Below are positions 27,408 through 36,458 of a stretch of 64,000 nt of DNA, piece by piece. Position numbers and translations under genes: made by a program. This DNA is from Psychroflexus sediminis (lineage in GTDB: Bacteria > Bacteroidota > Bacteroidia > Flavobacteriales > Flavobacteriaceae), in contig NZ_FNCW01000001.1 of assembly GCF_900099815.1 (NCBI RefSeq), forward strand, positions 5,933 through 69,932, written 5' to 3'. The notes under the pieces are model-generated. The model was given only the letters and a program-made list of their open reading frames with translations. It did no database searches and had not been told where the DNA came from. Within the stretch, counting starts at the first letter, position 1. Each line of letters opens with the position of its first letter.

Positions 27408-30400
27408 ATGAAAAATCTTTTATTCGCCTTTGTTTTCTTTTTCGTTTGCTCTTTTGGTTTTTCTCAAGGGCACGAGGTAGAAATCATATCTAATGAACAA
27501 GGTATGAAGTTGGAAGTTGATGGTAAAAACTTAATCATAAATGGTATGAACTGGAGTTATGTCCCTATTGGGAGAAACTTCAATTATAGTTTATGGAATC
27601 AATCTGACGAGATTATCAAAGCTGCGCTGGATGCCGAAATGGGTTTACTCAGCAATATGGGGGTAAATACTATACGAGTATACACAGGTATTCAGCCTAA
27701 GTGGATCACCTATATTTATGAAAACTATGGCATTTATACCATGCTCAACCATTCCTTCGGTCGTTATGGTTTAACTATAGATGGTGTGTGGACACCTGTG
27801 ACCAAATATGATGACGCCGCTACGCAGGACCTGCTCCTTTCGGAGGTTACTCAGCTGGCGCAGGAGTATAAAGGCACTCCAGGTCTTTTGCTTTTTCTTT
27901 TAGGCAATGAAAATAACTACGGATTGTTTTGGGCCGGTGCAGAAACTGAGGATTTTCCTGATGAAGAAGATCAAATTAAAGCCATAGGCGAAAATCGGGG
28001 CAGGCCCATGTATAATTTGATGAATCAGGCTGCGGTAGCCATGAAAGACATTGACGGCTCACTGCCGGTTGCCATTTGTAATGGAGATGTTTTATTCTTA
28101 GAAATCATTGCTGAAGAATGTCCCGATGTCGATATCTACGGGACCAACATGTACAGAGGGGCATCTTTTGGTGACGCGTTTCAAAAAGTAAAGGAAGTCT
28201 ATGGAAAACCCATCTTATTCACTGAATTTGGTGCCGATGCTTTCAATGCGATAGAAATGCAGGAAGACCAAAAGGCGCAGGCCTATTATATGGTAGAGAA
28301 CTGGAGGGAAATTTATCAAAATGCTGCGGGACTTGGTCTTGCGGAAAACTCGCTGGGTGGATTTACCTTTCAGTTTAGCGATGGATGGTGGAAGTACGGC
28401 CAGACAGAAAACCTTGAAGTGCATGACAGTAATGCCTCCTGGGCCAATGGAGGATACAGCAGGGATTTTGAAGAAGGTGAAAACAACATGAATGAAGAGT
28501 GGTTTGGAATTTGTGCTAAAGGACCTACCAGCGCAAGGGGTTTATACGATTTATATCCCAGAGCAGCTTATTATGCTTTAAAAGAAGCTCACCAGCTCAA
28601 TCCATATGCCGAGGATAATGATCTTTCTGATGTTGAAATGCATTTTAATGATATCAGTTTAATGGATGCGGTTTTGCAGGCAAGAGGAGATAAAGCAGCC
28701 TTAGGCGGCGGAGATTCTGAAAAAGTTGGAATTAGCCGATTAGCAGCGCATTTATCTACCTTTTATACCGGGGGTAATTTAATTACAACACCGGATAATC
28801 CAGATCCGAACAGCAACTCCTATCCAAACCAACTTGGGTTTGATCAAATGCAGTCCTATTTCATAGGCGTAGGTGGTAAACCTGCTGCCAATGTCAGTTT
28901 TAATGTGGACTTCAACTTCGTTGGGGATGTGGCTGAAAATCCTATCAATGAAATCTTTTATGAAAACCGAGCAAGACCTGTAACAGTAACTACGCCAGAT
29001 GGTGAAGTGATCATTCAGAATGACAATTTACAGGTTTACCAGGCAGAATTTGAATGGAGTAACGATTTATTCGACTTAAGAGGATTCTACAGGACAGGTC
29101 ACTACCACTGGGGTTACGAAGGCGATGTCTTTGGATTATATCCGGAAGCCAATTATGGACCCAATTTAGATATTTATGGCGGTGTTATTTCAGGTATCGA
29201 GATTGACGCTAAAGGAAGTTTAGAGGGTCTGAAAGCAGCTATTGGTCCTCAATTGTGGTGGGGTGCCAATCCAACCATGCTTTATAAATACAGTAAAACG
29301 ATTAAGAATTGGGATGTTACAGGAATATACCATAGAGATTTAGAAACAGAACTAGAATTTGATGAAAATGGACGCCGAATCTTGGATCAAAATCAGGTGC
29401 GTAGTGGTGTGATTCCTCCCTGGCCTCAGGAAAGAGCTACATTGGCACTAGAAAGAGATTTCGGTAAATTTGGGTTGACTCTTGGTGGAATTTGGGCTGG
29501 TAGTCCTCTCAACGGAAGCACCTATCAGGATATAGATGATGCTGGTAATGTGGTGGTAGATCAGGTAAACGCAGATGACAACTGGGGTGGTAAAGCAAAA
29601 ATCACCTATGCTGGAGGAAAATTTAACTGGTATGCTCAGGGAGCTGTCATGGGAATTGTAGCCAATGGAGGTGCAGATCCAACCTTAACCTTTACAGGCT
29701 GGAAACTGAAAGATAACGGAAGCGGTAACCAGTCTAATTTCCTGTCTGGTTTTACCTATAACATAGGGAAATGGCAGATTGCTCCTAATTTTTTATGGCA
29801 AAAACCTTTGGTAGATCCCATGCCAAACAATGGGGACGCGCCAGGAAGACTGAGAAATGTAATCGATGATCCATTCGCCGTAAGGTGGAATAGAGAAACT
29901 ACAGCCGGGGAGATCCTGTTTACTTTCGATCCCACTCCCGGTACGTATATGTACAACTGGGATAACAATAGATCCGAAGATGCGGAATTTGCTTTGAGTG
30001 CGGGCTTTGTTTACAGACACTTACCCACTACCATGGACGCCCACATTGGGTTTCTGGATACACGTGAATTTTTTGCCTTTTCCAATTCTGTTCCTGCAGA
30101 AGATCTCTGGGAAGCGCATGCTAAAGTAGTTTCCAGGTTAAGTCCGGATCTCGGTTTTGTAGGGACCTTTTATTATGGTAACGGTCAGGCTCAGGGAGAT
30201 TCTGAAAGACTGGTTACCGGCAGATTTGGCGCGAATTTAGATGTGAGGTATAAAAAATATTGGATTGTAGCGGATGTAAAAGTCGACGACTGGGGGCCTT
30301 ATGACTACCATAGGGATTTTAACTTAACCTTTCCCCTGCAAACCATGCTGGATATGTCCATGACGCTGGCAAAACCAGAGTGGTTTATTTTACCCACTAC

Positions 30401-30575
30401 CCAAATCGGTATACGAGGAATATGGAGATCATTAAATGAGTTTTCACCAAGATACTCTCCTAATGCAACTCCTATTGGTTCTTTTAATGCAGAACCCATT
30501 CTTAGCGCTGTTGGGTTTCCTAACGGCTCGGAGTGGGAGATCATGACATACATTAGATTTAACATAGGCAAATAA
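27408..30575 (+). CDS. Clan GH-A-like glycoside hydrolase fused to a predicted outer-membrane beta-barrel
   Basis: A 1055-residue exported protein (signal peptide to about residue 20, FGFSQ). Residues about 25-400 look like a clan GH-A TIM-barrel hydrolase: LLGNENNYGLFW gives an N-E pair (E168, acid/base candidate), and FTEFGADAF supplies E273 as nucleophile candidate, about 105 residues later. Residues about 440-1055 are a long run of alternating amphipathic strands (FIGVGGKPAANVSFNVDFNFV to MTYIRFNIGK) resembling an outer-membrane barrel or porin. The exact GH family cannot be fixed by eye (GH2-, GH5- or GH158-like are possible). It heads the second PUL transcript. Such a fusion would anchor a glucanase at the outer membrane. 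Confidence 0.7.
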   Translation: MKNLLFAFVFFFVCSFGFSQGHEVEIISNEQGMKLEVDGKNLIINGMNWSYVPIGRNFNYSLWNQSDEIIKAALDAEMGLLSNMGVNTIRVYTGIQPKWITYIYENYGIYTMLNHSFGRYGLTIDGVWTPVTKYDDAATQDLLLSEVTQLAQEYKGTPGLLLFLLGNENNYGLFWAGAETEDFPDEEDQIKAIGENRGRPMYNLMNQAAVAMKDIDGSLPVAICNGDVLFLEIIAEECPDVDIYGTNMYRGASFGDAFQKVKEVYGKPILFTEFGADAFNAIEMQEDQKAQAYYMVENWREIYQNAAGLGLAENSLGGFTFQFSDGWWKYGQTENLEVHDSNASWANGGYSRDFEEGENNMNEEWFGICAKGPTSARGLYDLYPRAAYYALKEAHQLNPYAEDNDLSDVEMHFNDISLMDAVLQARGDKAALGGGDSEKVGISRLAAHLSTFYTGGNLITTPDNPDPNSNSYPNQLGFDQMQSYFIGVGGKPAANVSFNVDFNFVGDVAENPINEIFYENRARPVTVTTPDGEVIIQNDNLQVYQAEFEWSNDLFDLRGFYRTGHYHWGYEGDVFGLYPEANYGPNLDIYGGVISGIEIDAKGSLEGLKAAIGPQLWWGANPTMLYKYSKTIKNWDVTGIYHRDLETELEFDENGRRILDQNQVRSGVIPPWPQERATLALERDFGKFGLTLGGIWAGSPLNGSTYQDIDDAGNVVVDQVNADDNWGGKAKITYAGGKFNWYAQGAVMGIVANGGADPTLTFTGWKLKDNGSGNQSNFLSGFTYNIGKWQIAPNFLWQKPLVDPMPNNGDAPGRLRNVIDDPFAVRWNRETTAGEILFTFDPTPGTYMYNWDNNRSEDAEFALSAGFVYRHLPTTMDAHIGFLDTREFFAFSNSVPAEDLWEAHAKVVSRLSPDLGFVGTFYYGNGQAQGDSERLVTGRFGANLDVRYKKYWIVADVKVDDWGPYDYHRDFNLTFPLQTMLDMSMTLAKPEWFILPTTQIGIRGIWRSLNEFSPRYSPNATPIGSFNAEPILSAVGFPNGSEWEIMTYIRFNIGK

Positions 30576-30583
30576 TATTTAGA

Positions 30584-32026
30584 ATGATACATAACAACTA
30601 TTTTCAATTATTAGGGCTTGTTATACTATCTGTGATAGTGACTACAAGTTGCGAAAGAGAGGTGTCGGATGATGCTGCTTTGGCTACGTATCCTACCAAC
30701 GGACAAATCTTTACTGATGCCCCCGTAGGTCTTACAGATGAATTCTTCATATCCTTTGATCCAGCAGGCGGAGCAAACGTAAACGGTTTTGGCACCGATG
30801 ACTCTGAGGCCTATCAGGGGACCACGTCAATTAAAATTGATGTTCCCGATCCAAACGATCCGGACGGAGGATTTATAGGAGGTATATTCAGAGACAGGGG
30901 AGAAGGAAGAAATCTAACCGGTTACGATGCATTAACCTTCTGGGCTAAAGGGTCTACAACGGCAGTTATTGAAGCTGGTTTCGGAAGCGATTTTATAGAT
31001 GATACATACAGAGCGACTACCGATATACAATTGTCAACCGGCTGGAAAAAATACATTATTCCTATACCAGACCCCTCCAAATTAGTTCAGGAAAGGGGCA
31101 TGTTTACATTTGCTGCCGGAACCCAAAGCACCAATGGCTTGGGGTATGCGATTTGGATAGATGAGATAAAATTTGAAAACCTGGGGACTGTTGCCCAGCC
31201 CAGACCAAGAATAGAAAATGGTGATAACAGCTTCGCTCAGACTTTTACTGGGGGAAATTTACAGGTAGAAGGATTAACGCAAACCTTTAGTACAACCCAG
31301 GGAGACGTAACGACAAATGTTACTCCAAATTATTTCGAATTCTCCTCATCAGATGCAAGTGTGGCTACAGTCAGTGAACTTGGTAAGGTTGATGTTGTCG
31401 GTTCAGGAACGGCTGAAATTACGGCCACTTTAGGAGGTGAGGAAGCTGCCGGTTCTTTAGTAGTGGAATCTTTAGGAGACTTTTTTTCTGCTCCTGCACC
31501 TACACGGGATCCACAGAGTGTTATTTCTTTATTTAGCAATGCCTATCAGGATAGGCCGGTTGATTTTTTCAATGGATTCTATGCGCCTTTTCAAACCACG
31601 ACTTCATCCGATTTTACAATTCAAGGGGATGATGTACTTTATTATCTGAATTTCAACTTTGTGGGTATAGAATTCAACCGAGGGGTATCTACCATAAACG
31701 CTAGTTTGGCTACGCATCTGCATTTTGACATATTTATTCCGGTAGATCCACCGGTGAATACCGGACTTAGAATCGACCTGGTTGATTTTGGTGCGGATGA
31801 TTCGTTTGCAGGCGGTGACGATACGGTTATTTCTCAGGGCTTTACCTCCGGATTTGTTTCAGGAGAATGGATTTCAATTGATTTCAATATTACAGGCTTA
31901 AACCCAAGAACCAATTTAGGCCAAATTATTTTAGCTGATTTTGCAGGGAGAACACCACCCTCAGAATTTTATGTGGATAACATCTACTTCTACAGAGAAG
32001 ATGGCGGAAACATCAATCCTGAATAA
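30584..32026 (+). CDS. CBM-like PUL lipoprotein with Big2-like domain
   Basis: A 480-residue lipoprotein (lipobox Cys 23, TTSC). An N-terminal CBM-like jelly roll (about 40-205; TTSIKIDVPDPN and GYAIWIDEIKFENLG) is followed by a bacterial Ig-like domain (about 225-300; VEGLTQTFSTTQG, FEFSSSDASVATVSELGKVDVVGSGTAEITA). The third module (about 305-475) begins APAPTRDPQSVISLFSNAYQD. That third module also occurs in the T9SS protein at 42879 (PLPPSRNSSDVISIFSDAYTD). No catalytic motif was seen. It lies between the hydrolase-barrel gene (8-base gap) and GH16, so it probably supports glucan binding. Confidence 0.75.
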   Translation: MIHNNYFQLLGLVILSVIVTTSCEREVSDDAALATYPTNGQIFTDAPVGLTDEFFISFDPAGGANVNGFGTDDSEAYQGTTSIKIDVPDPNDPDGGFIGGIFRDRGEGRNLTGYDALTFWAKGSTTAVIEAGFGSDFIDDTYRATTDIQLSTGWKKYIIPIPDPSKLVQERGMFTFAAGTQSTNGLGYAIWIDEIKFENLGTVAQPRPRIENGDNSFAQTFTGGNLQVEGLTQTFSTTQGDVTTNVTPNYFEFSSSDASVATVSELGKVDVVGSGTAEITATLGGEEAAGSLVVESLGDFFSAPAPTRDPQSVISLFSNAYQDRPVDFFNGFYAPFQTTTSSDFTIQGDDVLYYLNFNFVGIEFNRGVSTINASLATHLHFDIFIPVDPPVNTGLRIDLVDFGADDSFAGGDDTVISQGFTSGFVSGEWISIDFNITGLNPRTNLGQIILADFAGRTPPSEFYVDNIYFYREDGGNINPE

Positions 32027-32077
32027 TAAGGAAATTAAATGCTGACTATAATCGAGGTTAATGATAAATAAGAAAAG

Positions 32078-32905
32078 ATGAAGAATTATAAAATACTCTG
32101 CTCAATGCTCATCATGAGTATGCTTACACTCAGTTTTCAAAGCTGTGACCTGGACGAAACACAAACCGTTACTACACTCAATGACCTGGTCATGGAAGAA
32201 CAATTTGAGGGGTCCGAACTGGATCCCTCTCTGTGGTCTTTTGTAGTTGGAGATGGTTCTGAGGAAGGTATTCCGGGATGGGGAAATAACGAACTTCAGC
32301 ACTATACCGACCGGGAGGAAAATCTAAAAGTAGAAAATGGGATGCTGGTTATAACTGCCCGCCAAGAGTCTTTTGAAGGCTCTGCATATACCTCTGCACG
32401 TATAGTGACTAAAGCCAAATTTGAAAAGCAGTATGGCCGGATAGAAGCGCGTATGAAAATGCCATGGGGTGCGGGTCTGTGGCCGGCTTTCTGGATGCTG
32501 GGCACAGATATAGATCAGGTAGGCTGGCCTCAAACCGGCGAGATTGACATTATGGAATATGATGGGAGTGAACCCACTATAGTTCACGGAAGCGTTCATG
32601 GACCAGGTTATTCCGGAGGCAATGCTGTGACTAAAAGTTATGAATTTATGGATGAAAGACTGGATACAGGTTTTCATACCTATGGTATTGAATGGGGAAA
32701 AAATTACATCAATTACTATGTCGATGATGTGCTTTACAATCAAATCACACCAGATGATGAAGACTTAACTGGTGAATGGGTATTCAATAAGCCTTTTTAT
32801 ATTATAATCAATATGGCCGTGGGCGGCTCTTTTGTGGGGCCTCCAAATGCTAATACGGTCTTCCCACAAACTCTGGAAGTGGATTATGTAAAGGTTTACG
32901 AGTAG
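32078..32905 (+). CDS. GH16 endo-beta-1,3-glucanase (laminarinase-like) lipoprotein
   Basis: A 275-residue lipoprotein (Cys 23, SFQSCDLDE; the acidic stretch after Cys favours surface display). It is a compact GH16 jelly roll with the signature GEIDIMEYDG: E155 nucleophile, D157 and E160 acid/base, in the beta-bulge spacing typical of laminarinases. Conserved aromatic patches PWGAGLWPAFWMLG and GWGNNELQHYTDR match beta-1,3-glucanases. It is expected to cut internal beta-1,3 bonds. A hairpin follows 24 bases after the stop (32930-32961), separating it from the phosphorylase gene. Confidence 0.94.
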   Translation: MKNYKILCSMLIMSMLTLSFQSCDLDETQTVTTLNDLVMEEQFEGSELDPSLWSFVVGDGSEEGIPGWGNNELQHYTDREENLKVENGMLVITARQESFEGSAYTSARIVTKAKFEKQYGRIEARMKMPWGAGLWPAFWMLGTDIDQVGWPQTGEIDIMEYDGSEPTIVHGSVHGPGYSGGNAVTKSYEFMDERLDTGFHTYGIEWGKNYINYYVDDVLYNQITPDDEDLTGEWVFNKPFYIIINMAVGGSFVGPPNANTVFPQTLEVDYVKVYE

Positions 32906-32929
32906 TCCCTAACTCAACACAAAGATGAC

Positions 32930-32961
32930 AAAAGCGGTATTGCTAAAACCTTACCGCTTTT
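32930..32961 (+). terminator. Hairpin between GH16 and the phosphorylase genes
   Basis: AAAAGCGGTA (32930-32939) and TACCGCTTTT (32952-32961) form a perfect 10-bp stem around a 12-base loop. The right arm ends in four Ts but no long T tract, so it may be a weak terminator, an attenuator or an mRNA-stability hairpin. It would lie inside a longer reading of the next ORF, which is one reason to prefer the start at 33000. Confidence 0.6.
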
Positions 32962-32999
32962 GCAAATATAAAACTGAACGAAAAACAAATATTAAATTG

Positions 33000-35900
33000 A
33001 TGAACAAAAACCAGATTATTGACAATCAAACGTCAAAAACGAGTGACTTGGAACAGGTAAGATTAAACGGTGAAAAATTTCTGAAAATCACCAATAATGA
33101 CGCTTTGAGGCCGTTTTTCATGAGTATTGTGAGTGATTCTAATCACTGGATGTTTATTTCTAGTAACGGAGGTTTAACCGCGGGTAGACGCAATGCGGAA
33201 TACGCCCTTTTTCCTTACTACACAGACGATAAAATTACCGAATCTGCCCACTACACCGGGAGCAAAACCATAGTTAAAATCCATTCTTCAGATCAGATCA
33301 ACTACTGGGAGCCCTTTTCAAACCGCTTTGTTGAGCAGTATGAAATCACCAGGAACATATATAAGAACATTTATGGCGATAAATTGATTTTTGAAGAAAT
33401 CAATCACAGCTTAAAACTCAAGTTCACCTACCGCTGGTCCACCAGTGATAACTATGGGTTTGTAAAAGAAGCTCAGTTGTCTAACCTGGATTCCAAACCG
33501 GTTAAGCTTGAAGTTTTAGACGGACTCCAAAATGTATTACCTGCCGGTGTGGTTAGCGATTTACAGATACAAAGCAGTAATCTTGTAGATGCCTACAAAC
33601 GCAGCGAACTCGATGAAAAAACGGGTCTGGGCATTTTTGCCCTTAGCGCTGTTCCTGTCGATAAAGCCGAACCTAGCGAAGCTTTGAAAGCCAATGTGGT
33701 TTGGTCTCTGGGTGTCGAAAATCCAACCCATTTACTTTCTTCTTTGCAGCTCGAAAACTTTAGATCGGGAAAAGCCCTCACTGAAGAAACCGATGTTAAA
33801 GCTGAAAAAGGAGCCTACTTTATTCACGACACACTTGAGCTAAAGGCAGAAGCAGGCAAGTCCTGGCACATCATCGCCGATGTGAATTACAACCACGCTT
33901 CAGTGGTTAAGCTTCAGCAAGACTTACAGAAAGATAACCTGTTACAGCTCATTGAACAAGATATTCAATTGGGTACTGAAAAATTAATTCAGCTGAATGG
34001 CGCAGCAGATGGTTTACAGCGTTCTAATGACAACCTAAGAGATATACGTCACTATTCCAATACCATGTTCAACATCATGCGTGGCGGTATTTTTGACAAT
34101 AATTACCAGATCGAACGCTGGGATTTTAAAGCATACCTGCATAAGGCTAACCAGCCTTTAGCCGAAAAATTTTCAGATGAAATCAAGTCCTTGCCAGAGG
34201 TTTTTTCTCTAAGCGATCTGAAAGCCCTGGCTGAATCTAAAAATGACAAAGATTTTTCACGTCTTGCTCTTGAATATCTTCCCTTGAAATTTAGCCGAAG
34301 ACACGGTGACCCGAGCAGACCCTGGAATCAATTTTCGATTAATACAAAAGATGATGAGGGGCATAAAATTCTGGATTATGAAGGGAACTGGCGGGATATT
34401 TTTCAAAACTGGGAAAGTCTTGCCCATTCGTATCCTGAGTTTATCGAAAGCATGATCTATAAATTTTTAAACGCAAGTACCTTTGATGGGTATAATCCTT
34501 ACCGCGTCACCAAGGACGGTTTTGACTGGGAAACCATCGAGCCGGATGATCCCTGGTCGTATATCGGGTATTGGGGAGATCATCAAATTATTTACCTGCT
34601 CAAGTTTCTAGAATTTTACGAAGATTACAAGCCAAATAATTTAGCTGGCCTGTTTAATAAATCAGAGTTTGTTTACGCCAATGTTCCTTACAAAATCAAG
34701 TCTTATCAGGACATTTTGAACGATCCTAAGGACACGATAGAATTCGATCATAAAGCCGATACCAGAATCCGTAAAAAACGAAATGAAATCGGAGCAGACG
34801 GCGCATTGCGACGAGATAAAAAAGGCAACATTATTCATGTCAATTTTATTGAAAAAATACTGGCAACTGCTTTAGCAAAACTCTCTAATTTTATTCCTGA
34901 AGCCGGGATCTGGATGAATACGCAGCGTCCTGAATGGAACGATGCCAACAATGCTTTGGTGGGTAATGGGGTTTCCATGGTGACCTTATCCTACCTCAGA
35001 CGTTTTCTGGCTTTCTTCGAATCCGTTCTTGAAGAGGTTGAGGCTTCAGAAGGCTATGAGATTTCAGAAGAACTGGCTGACATGTTTGCCAAAATGGAAG
35101 TTACTTTTAAGACGTACCAGGATTTAACTGAAGGCAGGTTTACTGACCGTCAGCGTAAAGACATCTTGGATGAACTGGGAGAGGCGGCGAGTATTTTCAG
35201 AACTCAGGTTTACACGGCCGGGTTTTCAGGAACCAAAACCGAAGTTTCTGCCGGACAGCTTAGCGATTTCATAAGCTCAAGTCTGGTTTATCTGGAACAT
35301 GCGATTGAAGCTAACAAACGAACAGATAACCTGTACCACGCGTATAATTTAATGACGCTAAACGAAGATGGGGTTTCCATCGATTATCTGTCTGAAATGC
35401 TGGAAGGTCAGGTGGCCGTCTTAAGTTCCGGCTATTTAAATTCTGACCAGGCTTTGAGTTTGCTGGATGCCTTAAAACAAAGCGCATTATTCAGACCAGA
35501 CCAGTACAGTTATTTACTGTATCCTAACAAAGAACTGAAGGGCTTTTTAGAACGAAATACGATTCAGGAATCCTCGGTAAATTCTTCTGAATTACTTCAG
35601 AAAATGATCGAAGATGGAAACAGAAAAATCATTGAAAAAGACGCTAAAGGGAATTATCATTTCAATGCCAATTTCAATAATGGAAAGAAATTAAAACAGG
35701 CTTTACTAAATCTTGATGATGAATACTATGCTGCTTTAGCTGAAAGCGAGCTGGACAGGATTCTAAAGATCTACGAAGAGGTTTTCAACCATAAATCCTT
35801 TACAGGCCGATCGGGAACCTTTTACGGCTATGAAGGTTTGGGTTCTATCTATTGGCATATGGTTTCTAAACTGCAATTATCGGTTTTAGAAACCTGTGTT

Positions 35901-36452
35901 CAGGCGATAAACACTGAGGCCTCAGCCGAGGTTACCGGTCGTCTTCTGGAACATTACTACGAAATTAACGAAGGTATTGGTGTTCATAAGTCACCCAAAC
36001 TTTACGGGGCATTCCCAACCGATCCCTATTCGCATACACCGCAGGGGAAAGGAGCACAACAGCCGGGTATGACCGGTCAGGTCAAAGAAGATATCTTGAG
36101 TCGGTTTGGCGAACTGGGCGTCAGCATCAAAAAAGGTAAGCTTCAGTTTAAGCCGCACCTGCTCAGAAAAACAGAATTTCTGGATGAAAAACATATTTTT
36201 AGATATGTTGATGTGGCCAATAAAAAACATCAACTTCAACTCGAAAAGAATTCGCTAGGATTTACATTTTGTCAGGTACCCATCCTTTATACCAGGTCAA
36301 CTCAAAATAAAGTTGAGGTTGAGTTTAGTAAAGGCGGTTCAGAGCAAATCGACGGACTTCAATTGCCAAAAGAAATTAGTCAGGAGGTATTTGACCGATC
36401 TGGGAAAATCAAAATGATCCACGTTCAGGTTGAAGATTCATTTTTAAAATAA
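33000..36452 (+). CDS. GH149-type beta-1,3-oligoglucan phosphorylase
   Basis: A large 1150-residue cytoplasmic protein (no signal peptide) that resembles the GH149 / cellobiose-phosphorylase-like proteins of beta-glucan clusters, such as those described from Euglena and bacteria. It would phosphorolyse beta-1,3-oligoglucans to glucose-1-phosphate, saving ATP. Seen directly: an N-terminal NDALRPFFMSIVSDSNHWMFISSNGGL block and a central WRDIFQNWESLAHSYPEF, DPWSYIGYWGDHQIIYLLKFLEFY stretch typical of inverting phosphorylase (alpha/alpha)6 domains. The frame is open from 32925, but that stretch crosses a hairpin; ATG at 33000 opens with MNKNQIIDNQTSK and is preferred. GH17 follows 6 bases later. 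Confidence 0.8.
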   Translation: MNKNQIIDNQTSKTSDLEQVRLNGEKFLKITNNDALRPFFMSIVSDSNHWMFISSNGGLTAGRRNAEYALFPYYTDDKITESAHYTGSKTIVKIHSSDQINYWEPFSNRFVEQYEITRNIYKNIYGDKLIFEEINHSLKLKFTYRWSTSDNYGFVKEAQLSNLDSKPVKLEVLDGLQNVLPAGVVSDLQIQSSNLVDAYKRSELDEKTGLGIFALSAVPVDKAEPSEALKANVVWSLGVENPTHLLSSLQLENFRSGKALTEETDVKAEKGAYFIHDTLELKAEAGKSWHIIADVNYNHASVVKLQQDLQKDNLLQLIEQDIQLGTEKLIQLNGAADGLQRSNDNLRDIRHYSNTMFNIMRGGIFDNNYQIERWDFKAYLHKANQPLAEKFSDEIKSLPEVFSLSDLKALAESKNDKDFSRLALEYLPLKFSRRHGDPSRPWNQFSINTKDDEGHKILDYEGNWRDIFQNWESLAHSYPEFIESMIYKFLNASTFDGYNPYRVTKDGFDWETIEPDDPWSYIGYWGDHQIIYLLKFLEFYEDYKPNNLAGLFNKSEFVYANVPYKIKSYQDILNDPKDTIEFDHKADTRIRKKRNEIGADGALRRDKKGNIIHVNFIEKILATALAKLSNFIPEAGIWMNTQRPEWNDANNALVGNGVSMVTLSYLRRFLAFFESVLEEVEASEGYEISEELADMFAKMEVTFKTYQDLTEGRFTDRQRKDILDELGEAASIFRTQVYTAGFSGTKTEVSAGQLSDFISSSLVYLEHAIEANKRTDNLYHAYNLMTLNEDGVSIDYLSEMLEGQVAVLSSGYLNSDQALSLLDALKQSALFRPDQYSYLLYPNKELKGFLERNTIQESSVNSSELLQKMIEDGNRKIIEKDAKGNYHFNANFNNGKKLKQALLNLDDEYYAALAESELDRILKIYEEVFNHKSFTGRSGTFYGYEGLGSIYWHMVSKLQLSVLETCVQAINTEASAEVTGRLLEHYYEINEGIGVHKSPKLYGAFPTDPYSHTPQGKGAQQPGMTGQVKEDILSRFGELGVSIKKGKLQFKPHLLRKTEFLDEKHIFRYVDVANKKHQLQLEKNSLGFTFCQVPILYTRSTQNKVEVEFSKGGSEQIDGLQLPKEISQEVFDRSGKIKMIHVQVEDSFLK

Positions 36453-36458
36453 ACGCTC

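Noticed and set aside
32925-32999. Upstream extension of the phosphorylase gene
   Set aside because: The extra 25 residues are encoded across a hairpin and look unlike a family N-terminus.
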